Below, one piece after another: positions 17,648-27,062 of a DNA stretch of 64,000 nucleotides. Location of the stretch: contig NZ_JBDOHS010000009.1 of assembly GCF_039832105.1 (NCBI RefSeq), forward strand, positions 1 through 64,000, in the 5' to 3' direction. Source of the stretch: Dorea_A sp016295505 (GTDB lineage Bacteria > Bacillota > Clostridia > Lachnospirales > Lachnospiraceae). A program made the position numbers and the translations under genes. The notes under the pieces are model-generated. The model made no database searches, was not told the DNA's origin, and saw only the letters and a program-made list of their open reading frames with translations. Position 1 is the first letter of the stretch. Each line of letters begins with the position of its first letter.

Positions 17648-18598
17648 ATGGAACAACAGCAAAGCAGACAGACTCCTCCGATCTCTCAGGAAAGCTATGG
17701 AAAAAGATTCTGGGAATTGTGGGGCCCGATTCTGATTAAATGGGCAATTGGTATCGGAGTCGGGATGGCTGCGATGATCGCCCTCATGATGGTATATATC
17801 GGTACACATTATACAACAACAGAGGCTTTGAATTCACTGATGGATAATCAGGACAAGATGATGGAGCTGTATGAGAAGATTGTAGTCAAATATATAGATT
17901 ACAGTACGCTTGTGGAAGGAATGGAGGCGCTCATTACCATTCCGGTTATGGCAGTGATGTTTCACAGGGATCGTGTGAAGGAGAAGATGCAGGGAATAAT
18001 ACCCAATCGGAAAGCACCGATCTGGAAGTATGCTGCAATTGTAATCATGTCGCTGGCAATGAGTCTCGGACTTAATAATCTGATCATCATCGGCAATCTT
18101 TCAGCAGTTGATGAGACGTATATGACAACCATGAATGCATTATATTCTGCTCCTTTGATTCTGCAGATCATCTGTCTTGCAGTTCTGGTGCCGATATGCG
18201 AAGAATATGTATTTCGGGGATTATTCTTTCAGAGAATGCGGGCGAGAACATCTTATCGTTATGCAGCGATCTATTCATCACTTGTATTTGGTATGCTGCA
18301 TATGAATCTGATACAGATGATCTACGGGTTCATACTGGGATTGATGCTGACCTATGTGTATGAAAAGTATGGTTCTTTGAAAGCGCCGATCATTGCGCAT
18401 ATGTCGATGAATCTTCTGTCGGTGCTGGCTACGCAATTCCAGATGTATGACTGGCTGGTGAAGAATCCTGTACGTATGGGGGTTCTTACCGTGCTGTGTG
18501 CGACCGTATCGGCAACTATGTATGTGTGGATGCAGAGAATTGAGGAAAAACCTGAGATTCCAAATCAAAAAGCAGGAGATGAAAATCTGGCGGTTTAA
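17648..18598 (+). CDS. CPBP family intramembrane protease
   Basis: A 316-residue membrane protein with about eight helices. The CPBP/ABI glutamic protease motifs are intact: EEYVFRG and FGMLHMNLIQ, followed by a SMNLL segment. In bacteria such proteins act in bacteriocin immunity, prenyl-protein processing or unknown roles. No bacteriocin gene is near. The ATG follows GAGGAAG. The stop codon lies inside the terminator stem. Confidence 0.86.
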   Translation: MEQQQSRQTPPISQESYGKRFWELWGPILIKWAIGIGVGMAAMIALMMVYIGTHYTTTEALNSLMDNQDKMMELYEKIVVKYIDYSTLVEGMEALITIPVMAVMFHRDRVKEKMQGIIPNRKAPIWKYAAIVIMSLAMSLGLNNLIIIGNLSAVDETYMTTMNALYSAPLILQIICLAVLVPICEEYVFRGLFFQRMRARTSYRYAAIYSSLVFGMLHMNLIQMIYGFILGLMLTYVYEKYGSLKAPIIAHMSMNLLSVLATQFQMYDWLVKNPVRMGVLTVLCATVSATMYVWMQRIEEKPEIPNQKAGDENLAV

Positions 18599-18614
18599 AC
18601 TGCCAGATTTTTTT
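18583..18614 (+). terminator. Rho-independent terminator overlapping the stop codon
   Basis: AAATCTGGC (18583-18591) pairs with GCCAGATTT (18602-18610), the centre being nearly palindromic, followed by TTTTTC. It includes the TAA stop of the CPBP gene. Confidence 0.85.
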
Positions 18615-18666
18615 CTTTGCGGGATGTTAATGTCAGATTATCAGACAACTTTTAAAATATTTACTA

Positions 18667-18695
18667 TTTACAAGAATGGAACTTTGTAGTATAGT
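18667..18695 (+). promoter_or_regulatory. Sigma-A promoter of gltBD
   Basis: TTTACA (18667-18672), 17-base spacer, TATAGT (18690-18695). It leaves a leader of about 30 bases before gltB. Confidence 0.75.
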
Positions 18696-18733
18696 TAGGA
18701 AAAATAAATGAAAGGAACAGGTATATAGACGGA

Positions 18734-21700
18734 ATGAATGAAGTTCAGCAAAGTGGACTGTACCGTTCTGAGTTTGAGCACGATAACTGCGGAATAGGTG
18801 CAATCGTAAATATTAAAGGGCAGAAGAGCCATGATACAGTGGCGAATGCCTTAAAGATTGTAGAAAATTTAGAGCATAGAGCTGGCAAAGATGCCGAAGG
18901 TAAGACAGGCGATGGAGTTGGAATCTTGTTGCAGATTTCACACAGGTTTTTCTCCAAAGTCTGCGAACCTCTCGGCATCTTTTTAGGTTCTGAAAGAGAT
19001 TACGGTGTGGGAATGTTTTTCTTTCCACAGGATGAGCTGAAGAAGAATCAGGCAAAGAAGATCTTCGAGGTGATCGTAAAAAAAGAAGGGATGAATTTCC
19101 TCGGATGGAGAGAAGTTCCGGTAAAGCCGGAGGTACTCGGCAGCAGGGCGGTAGAATGTATGCCTTGTATTATGCAGGGTTTCATTGAACGTCCGGCGAA
19201 GGTGGAAAAAGGGCTTCCGTTTGACAGAAAGTTATATATCGTGCGCCGCGTATTTGAGCAGAGTGCGGATGATACATATGTGGCATCCTTATCCAGCCGT
19301 ACCATCGCATATAAGGGCATGTTTCTGGTGGGCCAGCTGAGATCCTTCTTTACGGATCTGCAGGATCCGGATTATGAAGCCGCGATCGCACTGGTACACT
19401 CCAGATTCAGTACGAATACGAATCCTAGCTGGGAACGTGCGCATCCGAACCGTTTTATTGTTCATAATGGTGAGATCAATACCATTCGCGGCAATATGGA
19501 TAAGATGCGTGCAAGGGAAGAGAACATGGAGTCCGAGTATCTGAAAGGTGAACTTCATAATGTCCTTCCGGCGATCAATACAGAAGGTTCCGATTCTGCA
19601 ATGCTGGACAATGCGATTGAATTCATGGTGATGAGTGGAATGGATCTGCCGCTGGCAGTCATGATCGCGATTCCGGAACCATGGGCGAATAATAAGAGCA
19701 TGTCTCAGAAGAAAAAGGATTTCTATCAATATTATGCGACGATGATGGAACCCTGGGACGGACCGGCATCTATTCTGTTCAGCGACGGAGACTGCATGGG
19801 AGCTGTTCTGGACAGAAACGGACTCCGCCCTTCCAGATACTATATTACAGACGATGATACACTGATCCTTTCATCGGAAGTTGGAGTTCTGGATATTGAT
19901 CCGCGAAAGATCGTTGTCAAGGAACGACTTCATCCGGGCAAGATGCTTCTGGTTGATACGATAAAAGGAAAAGTCATCGATGATGAAGAACTGAAAGAAT
20001 CATATGCGGGAAGACAGCCTTACGGTGAATGGCTGGACAGTAATCTGGTTGAGCTTAAGGATCTGAAGATTCCAAATCAGAAGGTTCCATCCTATTCAGC
20101 GGAAGAATGTAAGAGACTTCAGAAAGCGTTTGGATATTCTTATGAAGAGGTAAAGACTTCAATCCTGAATATGGCAAAGAATGGAGCAGAAGGAACGGCT
20201 GCCATGGGAATTGACGCACCGCTTGCAGTGCTGTCTGATCAGCATCAGAATCTCTTTGGATATTTCAAGCAGCTGTTTGCGCAGGTTACGAATCCTCCGA
20301 TTGATGCCATCCGGGAAGAAGTGGTAACATCAACAACTGTATATATTGGAAAAGATGGAAACCTTCTGGAAGAAAAAGCGGAAAACTGCAAGATGCTCAA
20401 GGTGAATAATCCGATTCTGACAGAAACGGATCTTCTGAAGATCAAGAATATGAAAGAAGATGGGTTCAAGGTTGCAGAGATTCCGACGGTCTATTATAAG
20501 AATGCCAGTCTGGAAAAGGCAATAGATTATCTGTTTATCGAAGTGGATCGTGCCATCCATGAAGGCGCCAATATCCTGATTCTTTCGGACCGGGGTGTAG
20601 ATGAGTATCACGTTGCAATGCCTTCTCTGCTTGCTTTGTCAGGGCTGCAGCAGCATCTGGTACGGACCAAGAAGAGAACATCTGTCGCAATCGTACTGGA
20701 AACAGGAGAACCAAGAGAGGTACATCACTTTGCAACACTGATCGGCTACGGAGCCTGTGCCATCAATCCATACCTGGCGCATGAGTCGATCCGGCAGCTG
20801 ATCGATACAGATATGCTTCAGAAGGATTATTACGCAGCGGTAAATGATTATAATCATGCAATCATCAGCGGAATTGTAAAAGTCGCATCCAAGATGGGTA
20901 TTTCCACGATCCAGTCCTATCAGGGTGCAAAGATCTTTGAAGCGATTGGATTAAAGCAGGAGTTCATTCAAAAATATTTTACGAATACCGTCAGCCGTGT
21001 GGGAGGTATCGGGATTGAAGAAATCGCCAAAGACTATATTGCAAGGCATTCACAGGCATTTGATCCATTGGGACTGGAAGTGGATATGACACTGAACAGT
21101 GTCGGGCAGCATAAGCTTAAAAGCGGCGGAGAAAGGCATCTCTATAATCCGCAGACGATCCATATGCTGCAGCAGTCAACCAGACGCGGCGATTATGAGA
21201 TGTTTAAGAAGTACACAGAGATGGTGAACGCAGAGGGTGAGCATATCAATCTGCGGGGGCAGCTGGAATTTAATTATCCGGAAAAAGGAATTCCGATTGA
21301 AGAGGTAGAGAGTGTAGATCAGATCGTCACAAGATTCAAAACAGGAGCAATGTCTTATGGTTCCATTTCAAAAGAAGCACATGAGACACTTGCGATTGCA
21401 ATGAATCAATTACATGGCAAGTCTAACAGTGGAGAGGGTGGCGAGGAGATCGAGCGCCTCGATACCAACCGCTGTTCAGCAATCAAACAGGTAGCATCCG
21501 GAAGATTTGGTGTAACATCCCGTTATCTGGTCAGTGCCAGAGAGATTCAGATTAAGATGGCGCAGGGTGCAAAACCGGGAGAAGGCGGACATCTTCCGGG
21601 CGGTAAGGTGTATCCATGGATTGCGAAGACACGTCATTCCACACCGGGAGTCAGCCTGATCTCGCCACCTCCGCACCACGATATCTATTCCATCGAGGAT

Positions 21701-23263
21701 CTTGCACAGCTGATCTATGATTGTAAAAATGCAAATAAAAATGCAAGAATTTCTGTAAAACTGGTATCAGAGGCAGGTGTCGGTACCGTTGCTGCCGGTG
21801 TTGCAAAAGCAGGTGCAGGGCTGATCCTGATCTCCGGTTATGACGGAGGAACCGGTGCGGCGCCGAGAAGTTCGATCCATAATGCGGGACTTCCATGGGA
21901 ACTGGGACTTGCGGAAACTCATCAGACGCTGATACAGAATGGCCTTCGGGAAAGAGTCAGAATCGAGACCGACGGAAAGCTGATGAGCGGACGTGATGTG
22001 GCGATTGCGGCAATCCTTGGTGCAGAGGAATTCGGATTTGCCACGGCTCCGCTGGTAACGCTTGGCTGTGTTATGATGCGGGTATGCAATCTGGACACCT
22101 GTCCTGTCGGTGTGGCAACGCAGAATCCGGAACTTCGAAAGAGATTTACCGGAAAGCCTGAATATGTGGTGAACTTTATGCGGTTCATTGCACAGGATCT
22201 GAGAGAATATATGGCAAGACTTGGTGTGAAGACACTGGATGAGCTGGTTGGAAGAACGGATCTTCTGAAAGTAAAGGAAACTCCGACTTCTGAAAGAGCA
22301 GCTGCCCTGAATCTGGAGCAGATCCTGCATAATCCTTACGAAGGCACAGATACGCCGGTGATCTTTAATCCGAAAAAGGTCTATGATTTTGAACTGGAAA
22401 AGACACTTGATGAGAGAGTTCTGATGAAAAAACTGCTTCCGGCGCTGGAAAAGAAGCAGAAGAGAAGCATTGAAGTGGATGTATCCAATACAGACCGTAC
22501 CTTTGGAACCATTTTCGGATCCGAGATTACCAGAAGATATCCGGAAGGACTTGCCGAAGACAGTTATGTTGTCAACTGCAAAGGTGCGGGCGGACAGTCC
22601 TTTGGTGCATTTATCCCGAAAGGACTGACACTGGAACTGGTCGGAGACAGTAATGATTATTTTGGTAAAGGGTTATCCGGAGGCAAACTGATCGTGTATC
22701 CTCCAAAGGGCGTAAAATACAGACATGAAGATAACATTATAATAGGAAATGTTGCATTATACGGAGCCACCAGTGGAAAAGCATATATCAATGGTGTCGC
22801 CGGAGAACGGTTTGCGGTACGTAACTCCGGAGCAACAGCAGTTGTAGAGGGTGTCGGTGATCACGGATGTGAATACATGACCGGCGGACGTGTTGCAGTG
22901 CTTGGAAAGACAGGCAAAAACTTTGCGGCAGGAATGAGCGGTGGTATCGCATATGTTCTGGATATGGACAATGATCTGTATACCAATGTCAATAAGCAGA
23001 TGGTCAATATTGAACATGTGACATCCAAAATCGATGTAAATGAACTGAAGGGCATGATTGAAGAACACGTTGCCAATACCAATTCTGAGGTCGGAAAGAA
23101 GATCCTGGATGATTTTAAGAGCTATCTGCCGAAGTTCAAGAAGATTATTCCGATTGATTATGAGCGAATGCTGACTACGATCCTTCAGATGGAGGAGCAG
23201 GGCATGAGCAGTGAACAGGCTAAGAATGAAGCATTTTATGCGATCAAAGCAGGAAGAAGATAG
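18734..23263 (+). CDS. gltB: Glutamate synthase large subunit
   Basis: A 1509-residue large subunit of glutamate synthase, which transfers the amide of glutamine to 2-oxoglutarate. The order is: short propeptide, class II amidotransferase with Cys19 (DNCGIGAIV), central domain, FMN-binding synthase domain with SGEGGEE and PGEGGHLPG, and the C-terminal GXGXG beta-helix. The 3Fe-4S cluster cysteines are seen as CVMMRVCNLDTCPVG. The mature enzyme needs removal of the 18-residue propeptide. The ribosome site is weak. It forms an operon with gltD 12 bases downstream; the promoter is at 18667-18695. Confidence 0.95.
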   Translation: MNEVQQSGLYRSEFEHDNCGIGAIVNIKGQKSHDTVANALKIVENLEHRAGKDAEGKTGDGVGILLQISHRFFSKVCEPLGIFLGSERDYGVGMFFFPQDELKKNQAKKIFEVIVKKEGMNFLGWREVPVKPEVLGSRAVECMPCIMQGFIERPAKVEKGLPFDRKLYIVRRVFEQSADDTYVASLSSRTIAYKGMFLVGQLRSFFTDLQDPDYEAAIALVHSRFSTNTNPSWERAHPNRFIVHNGEINTIRGNMDKMRAREENMESEYLKGELHNVLPAINTEGSDSAMLDNAIEFMVMSGMDLPLAVMIAIPEPWANNKSMSQKKKDFYQYYATMMEPWDGPASILFSDGDCMGAVLDRNGLRPSRYYITDDDTLILSSEVGVLDIDPRKIVVKERLHPGKMLLVDTIKGKVIDDEELKESYAGRQPYGEWLDSNLVELKDLKIPNQKVPSYSAEECKRLQKAFGYSYEEVKTSILNMAKNGAEGTAAMGIDAPLAVLSDQHQNLFGYFKQLFAQVTNPPIDAIREEVVTSTTVYIGKDGNLLEEKAENCKMLKVNNPILTETDLLKIKNMKEDGFKVAEIPTVYYKNASLEKAIDYLFIEVDRAIHEGANILILSDRGVDEYHVAMPSLLALSGLQQHLVRTKKRTSVAIVLETGEPREVHHFATLIGYGACAINPYLAHESIRQLIDTDMLQKDYYAAVNDYNHAIISGIVKVASKMGISTIQSYQGAKIFEAIGLKQEFIQKYFTNTVSRVGGIGIEEIAKDYIARHSQAFDPLGLEVDMTLNSVGQHKLKSGGERHLYNPQTIHMLQQSTRRGDYEMFKKYTEMVNAEGEHINLRGQLEFNYPEKGIPIEEVESVDQIVTRFKTGAMSYGSISKEAHETLAIAMNQLHGKSNSGEGGEEIERLDTNRCSAIKQVASGRFGVTSRYLVSAREIQIKMAQGAKPGEGGHLPGGKVYPWIAKTRHSTPGVSLISPPPHHDIYSIEDLAQLIYDCKNANKNARISVKLVSEAGVGTVAAGVAKAGAGLILISGYDGGTGAAPRSSIHNAGLPWELGLAETHQTLIQNGLRERVRIETDGKLMSGRDVAIAAILGAEEFGFATAPLVTLGCVMMRVCNLDTCPVGVATQNPELRKRFTGKPEYVVNFMRFIAQDLREYMARLGVKTLDELVGRTDLLKVKETPTSERAAALNLEQILHNPYEGTDTPVIFNPKKVYDFELEKTLDERVLMKKLLPALEKKQKRSIEVDVSNTDRTFGTIFGSEITRRYPEGLAEDSYVVNCKGAGGQSFGAFIPKGLTLELVGDSNDYFGKGLSGGKLIVYPPKGVKYRHEDNIIIGNVALYGATSGKAYINGVAGERFAVRNSGATAVVEGVGDHGCEYMTGGRVAVLGKTGKNFAAGMSGGIAYVLDMDNDLYTNVNKQMVNIEHVTSKIDVNELKGMIEEHVANTNSEVGKKILDDFKSYLPKFKKIIPIDYERMLTTILQMEEQGMSSEQAKNEAFYAIKAGRR

Positions 23264-23275
23264 GGGGCGAGAAAA

Positions 23276-24802
23276 GTGGGAAAAGCAACAGGATTTATGG
23301 AATATGAAAGACAGGACAAGAAGGCTGAAGAACCAGAATCAAGGATTAAGCATTTTTATGAATTTCACACGCCCCTGTCAAAAGAAGAACAGGAGATCCA
23401 GGGGGCAAGGTGCATGTCCTGCGGAGTTCCTTTCTGCCAGTCCGGGCAGATGCTTATGGGAATGGCAAGCGGATGCCCTCTGCACAACCTGGTACCGGAA
23501 TGGAATGATCTGCTCTATCACGGCAACTGGGAGGAGGCATATTACCGCCTGAAAAAAACCAATAATTTTCCGGAATTTACATCAAGAGTATGTCCGGCTC
23601 TGTGTGAGGCGGCATGTACCTGCGGCCTGAATGGAGATCCGGTATCTACAAAAGCCAATGAATATGGGATCATCGAAAATGCATATGAAAAAGGATATGC
23701 GGCTGCAAAACCGGTACAGATTCGTACCGGGAAAAAGGTGGCCGTGATCGGATCCGGCCCTTCGGGACTGGCAGCGGCAGATATGCTCAATCGCAGAGGA
23801 CACAGTGTTACCGTGTATGAAAGAGAAGACAAGGTCGGTGGCCTTCTGCGCTATGGTATTCCGAATATGAAGCTGGAAAAACAGATTATTGACAGAAAGA
23901 TCGCAATCATGGAAGAAGAAGGAATCCGGTTTGTTACGAACTGCAATATCGGAAAAGATAAAAAAGCTTCTTCCTTATTAAAAGAATATGATCGCGTACT
24001 TCTGTGCTGCGGTGCTTCCAATCCGAGAGATATCAAAGTGCCGGGAAGAGATGCAAAGGGAATTTACTTTGCAGTAGACTTCCTGAAATCTACTACAAAA
24101 GCACTCTGGAATTCTGCGGAACAAAAGCAGGATGGTTCCTGGAAGCTGTCATTAAAGGATGGAAGCTATATCAGTGCAAAAGGGAAGAATGTTATGGTAA
24201 TCGGCGGAGGAGATACCGGTAATGACTGTGTGGGAACATCCATGCGTCATGGTGCCAGGTCGGTGCTTCAGCTGGAGATGATGCCGAAAGCACCTGACCG
24301 GAGGACAGAGACGAATCCGTGGCCGGAGTGGCCGAGAATCTGTAAGACGGATTATGGACAGCAGGAAGTAAAAGCTGTGTTCGGACAGGATCCAAGGGTA
24401 TATCAGACAACGGTAAAAGAGTTTTTGAAAGACCCGGAAGGAAATGTGAAAGAAGCAGTTCTTGTCAGACTGGAGCCGAAAAAAGATGAAAAGACCGGGC
24501 GGATGCTCATGACAGAAATTGAAGGAAGTGAATATACGGTAAAAGTGGATCTGGTACTGATTGCAGCCGGTTTTCTCGGAAGTCAGGAATACGTTACGAA
24601 AGCATTTGGCGTAGAAACTAATGAGCGGACAAATGTAAAGACTGCAGAAGGGGCATATCAGACAAGCAGAGAAAATGTGTTTACCGCAGGAGATATGCAC
24701 AGAGGACAGTCACTGGTGGTATGGGCGATCCGTGAAGGCCGTGAAGCAGCGAGAGAAGTAGACATCAGTCTGATGGGATATACGAATATGTATGTACAAT
24801 AA
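23276..24802 (+). CDS. gltD: Glutamate synthase small subunit
   Basis: A 508-residue flavoprotein subunit that feeds electrons from NAD(P)H to GltB. N-terminal 4Fe-4S cysteines occur in CMSCGVPFC, CPLHNL, CPALCEAACTCG. The FAD site is IGSGPSGLAAADML and the NAD(P)H site IGGGDTGNDC; the C-terminal TAGDMHRGQSLVVWAI closes the FAD site. Translation starts at GTG with AGGGGG upstream. Length is normal. Confidence 0.95.
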   Translation: MGKATGFMEYERQDKKAEEPESRIKHFYEFHTPLSKEEQEIQGARCMSCGVPFCQSGQMLMGMASGCPLHNLVPEWNDLLYHGNWEEAYYRLKKTNNFPEFTSRVCPALCEAACTCGLNGDPVSTKANEYGIIENAYEKGYAAAKPVQIRTGKKVAVIGSGPSGLAAADMLNRRGHSVTVYEREDKVGGLLRYGIPNMKLEKQIIDRKIAIMEEEGIRFVTNCNIGKDKKASSLLKEYDRVLLCCGASNPRDIKVPGRDAKGIYFAVDFLKSTTKALWNSAEQKQDGSWKLSLKDGSYISAKGKNVMVIGGGDTGNDCVGTSMRHGARSVLQLEMMPKAPDRRTETNPWPEWPRICKTDYGQQEVKAVFGQDPRVYQTTVKEFLKDPEGNVKEAVLVRLEPKKDEKTGRMLMTEIEGSEYTVKVDLVLIAAGFLGSQEYVTKAFGVETNERTNVKTAEGAYQTSRENVFTAGDMHRGQSLVVWAIREGREAAREVDISLMGYTNMYVQ

Positions 24803-24856
24803 GGCAATATGGATAAGATTTCCAGAGAAAGATTGTTACGAAAATGTTAAAAAATA

Positions 24857-24885
24857 TTGCAAAACACTTTCTTATCATGTATAAT
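24857..24885 (+). promoter_or_regulatory. Sigma-A promoter of the NlpC/P60 gene
   Basis: TTGCAA (24857-24862), 17 bases, TATAAT (24880-24885). A leader of about 80 bases follows before the ATG at 24970. Confidence 0.8.
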
Positions 24886-24969
24886 GATTCTCAGATATAG
24901 GTGTATTTTGTCTTTTACTATATCGAATGAGGGTAAAGAGTATAATATTTGTAAGAAAGAAGAGTGAAT

Positions 24970-26097
24970 ATGAAAAAAATTGGAGTAAGAATCGTAGCAG
25001 CTATCGCTACAAGCTCATTGATCGTAACACCGGTTATGGCAGCGCCATCCGTTGATAAATTGAAAGAAGATAAAGCAGCAAAAGAAAGCGAGGTATCTTC
25101 TCTTCAGGAACAGTTAAGGGGAATTTTATCCGAGATCGGTAATCTGGAAGAGGAACTGATCTCTATAGGTGAGCAGAAGCTTCAGGCAGAGAGTGACCTG
25201 AAAGATGCAGAGGAAAAAGAAAAAGAACAGTATGAGGCAATGAAAAAACGTATCCAGTATATGTATGAAGAGGGTAATACCTCTGCATTTGAAGCACTGG
25301 TTACCGCTGATAACTTCACAGAGCTGGTCAGCAAAGCCGAATATGTTCAGAATGTTCATACATATGACAGAGAACAGCTGCAGGAATATGTTGAGACGAA
25401 GCAGGAGATTGCTGAGCTGAAGACCAGTCTTGAGGAAGATGAAAAAGAACTTCAGACGAAGCAGGTGGAATACGAAGCGAAGGAAGACGAGCTGAATACA
25501 ACGATTGCGGCAAAGCAGGATGAAGTGGCCGATCTGGATGCTGAGATTCAGGAAGCGGTAGAAGCAGCGGCAAGAGAACTGGCTGCCCGCCAGGAAGCAG
25601 AGCGTCAGGCACAGCTTGCAGCAGCAAATAATAATAACAATAATACGAATAATAACACCAACAATAATACGAATAACGGCAACACAGGAAATAACGGCAA
25701 CACAGGAAATAACGGCAACACAGGAAATACCGGTAATACAGGAAATACCGGCGGTTCTACAGTAAGTGGTCCGAATGCCAATGGAAGTACTATTGTCAGC
25801 AGAGCATACAGCCAGCTTGGTAAGCCTTATGTCTGGGGCGCATGTGGACCAAACAGTTTTGACTGTTCCGGTTTCGTTAGCTATTGCCTGACAGGAAGTT
25901 TTAGCCGTCTTGGTACCACATTTACTTTCATGGCCTGGCCAAGAGTCAGTGATCCACAGCCGGGAGATGTTTGTACAACATATAACCACTGTGGTATCTA
26001 TATCGGCGGTGGACAGATGATTCATGCGCCGCATACCGGAGATGTAGTAAAAGTTGGTCCGGTACAATCCGGTATGATTTTTGTTCGTCGTCCGTAA
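24970..26097 (+). CDS. Secreted NlpC/P60 peptidoglycan hydrolase with coiled coil
   Basis: A 375-residue secreted cell-wall hydrolase. A signal peptide (MKKIGVRIVAAIATSSLIV, cleaved after VMAA) leads to a long PcsB-like coiled coil (about residues 28-215, glutamate and leucine rich). Then comes a flexible linker of Asn, Thr and Gly, and a C-terminal NlpC/P60 domain whose catalytic residues are visible: Cys in FDCSGFVSYC and His in YNHCGIYIGGGQMIHAPH. It should cut stem peptides between D-Glu and the diamino acid. The coiled coil suggests control by a divisome partner such as FtsEX. It has its own promoter and terminator. Confidence 0.92.
   Translation: MKKIGVRIVAAIATSSLIVTPVMAAPSVDKLKEDKAAKESEVSSLQEQLRGILSEIGNLEEELISIGEQKLQAESDLKDAEEKEKEQYEAMKKRIQYMYEEGNTSAFEALVTADNFTELVSKAEYVQNVHTYDREQLQEYVETKQEIAELKTSLEEDEKELQTKQVEYEAKEDELNTTIAAKQDEVADLDAEIQEAVEAAARELAARQEAERQAQLAAANNNNNNTNNNTNNNTNNGNTGNNGNTGNNGNTGNTGNTGNTGGSTVSGPNANGSTIVSRAYSQLGKPYVWGACGPNSFDCSGFVSYCLTGSFSRLGTTFTFMAWPRVSDPQPGDVCTTYNHCGIYIGGGQMIHAPHTGDVVKVGPVQSGMIFVRRP
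25627..25757 (+). repeat. Low-complexity linker repeats
   Basis: Two repeat patterns encode the linker: AAT/AAC-rich units giving NNNNNTNNN, then several near-identical 18-base units (core AACGGCAACACAGGAAAT) giving NNGNTG and its NTG derivative. Copy number is likely to vary. Confidence 0.8.
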
Positions 26098-26138
26098 GAC
26101 AGAATAAAAAGAGTATGAGACAATCTATTATGTAGATA

Positions 26139-26166
26139 AAAAAGCCTTGCAATAGCAAGGCTTTTG
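26139..26166 (+). terminator. Rho-independent terminator
   Basis: AAAAGCCTTGC pairs with GCAAGGCTTTT around an AATA loop. The right half overlaps the -35 region of the rpsB promoter. Confidence 0.85.
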
Positions 26167-26175
26167 TGATATTAT
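26147..26175 (+). promoter_or_regulatory. Candidate rpsB-tsf promoter
   Basis: TTGCAA (26147-26152), 17 bases, TATTAT (26170-26175). The -35 element lies inside the preceding terminator hairpin. The leader would be about 110 bases. Confidence 0.6.
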
Positions 26176-26194
26176 AGTATGGTCGCAAAAAACA

Positions 26195-26263
26195 CGCATA
26201 TGGTTGTCCAAGATGGTGCCAAAGCTTGATTGCAAGCCGGTTTCAAGGGCTTACACATATGCG
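26195..26263 (+). ncRNA. Structured rpsB leader RNA
   Basis: CGCATATG (26195-26202) pairs perfectly with CATATGCG (26256-26263), and inside lies a second stem, GCTTG (26224-26228) with CAAGC (26233-26237), ringed by short conserved-looking single strands. Its place between promoter and rpsB fits a ribosomal-protein autoregulatory leader that S2 could bind. I cannot match it to a named family. Confidence 0.45.
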
Positions 26264-26293
26264 GAAGAAAAAAACCAGATGGAGGAAAGAAAC

Positions 26294-27028
26294 ATGAGCG
26301 TTATTTCAATGAAGCAACTTTTAGAAGCAGGTGTTCATTTTGGACATCAGACAAGAAGATGGAACCCTAAGATGGCTCCATACATCTACACAGAGAGAAA
26401 TGGTATCTACATCATCGACTTACAGAAGTCTGTAGGTAAGGTAGATGAGGCATATCAGGCAGTAGCTGATATTGCAGCAGAAGGTGGCACAATCCTGTTC
26501 GTTGGAACAAAGAAACAGGCACAGGATGCTATCAAAGTAGAAGCTGAACGTTGCGGAATGTATTATGTAAATGAAAGATGGCTTGGAGGTATGCTTACAA
26601 ACTTCAAGACAATCAAGAGCAGAGTTGCTCGTCTGAAAGATATCGAGAGAATGTCCGAAGACGGAACATTTGATGTACTGCCGAAGAAAGAAGTTATCCA
26701 GATCAAAAAAGAGTGGGAGAAGCTTGAGAAGAACCTTGGCGGAATCAAAGAAATGAAGAAACTTCCGGATGCAATCTTCGTAGTAGATCCTAAGAAGGAA
26801 AGAATCTGTGTTCAGGAAGCTCACACACTCGGAATTCCACTTATCGGTATTGCAGATACAAACTGTGATCCGGAAGAACTGGATTATGTAATTCCTGGAA
26901 ACGATGATGCTATCCGTGCTGTAAAACTGATCGTATCCAAGATGGCAGATGCAGTAATCGAGGCTAATCAGGGTGCAGCAGAAGACGTAGAATACGTGGA
27001 AGAAGCAGTAGAGGCAACAGAAGAATAA
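26294..27028 (+). CDS. rpsB: 30S ribosomal protein S2
   Basis: A 244-residue S2. The N-terminus MKQLLEAGVHFGHQTRRWNPKM and RWLGGMLTNFKTI are characteristic, as is IVDPKKE/IPLIGIADTNCDP (here VVDPKKER). The ATG at 26294 follows GGAGG; an upstream in-frame start at 26204 falls inside the structured leader and is rejected. Its C-terminus is acidic. It is cotranscribed with tsf, 34 bases downstream, in the standard order. Confidence 0.97.
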   Translation: MSVISMKQLLEAGVHFGHQTRRWNPKMAPYIYTERNGIYIIDLQKSVGKVDEAYQAVADIAAEGGTILFVGTKKQAQDAIKVEAERCGMYYVNERWLGGMLTNFKTIKSRVARLKDIERMSEDGTFDVLPKKEVIQIKKEWEKLEKNLGGIKEMKKLPDAIFVVDPKKERICVQEAHTLGIPLIGIADTNCDPEELDYVIPGNDDAIRAVKLIVSKMADAVIEANQGAAEDVEYVEEAVEATEE

Positions 27029-27062
27029 AATTCTTAATGAAAGTATATTGGAGGACAAGATC

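Noticed and set aside
25126..26067. 313-codon minus-strand frame opposite the NlpC/P60 gene
   Set aside because: It lies wholly within a gene with clear domains; its hydrophobic and Cys-rich look comes from the antisense of the coiled coil and linker.
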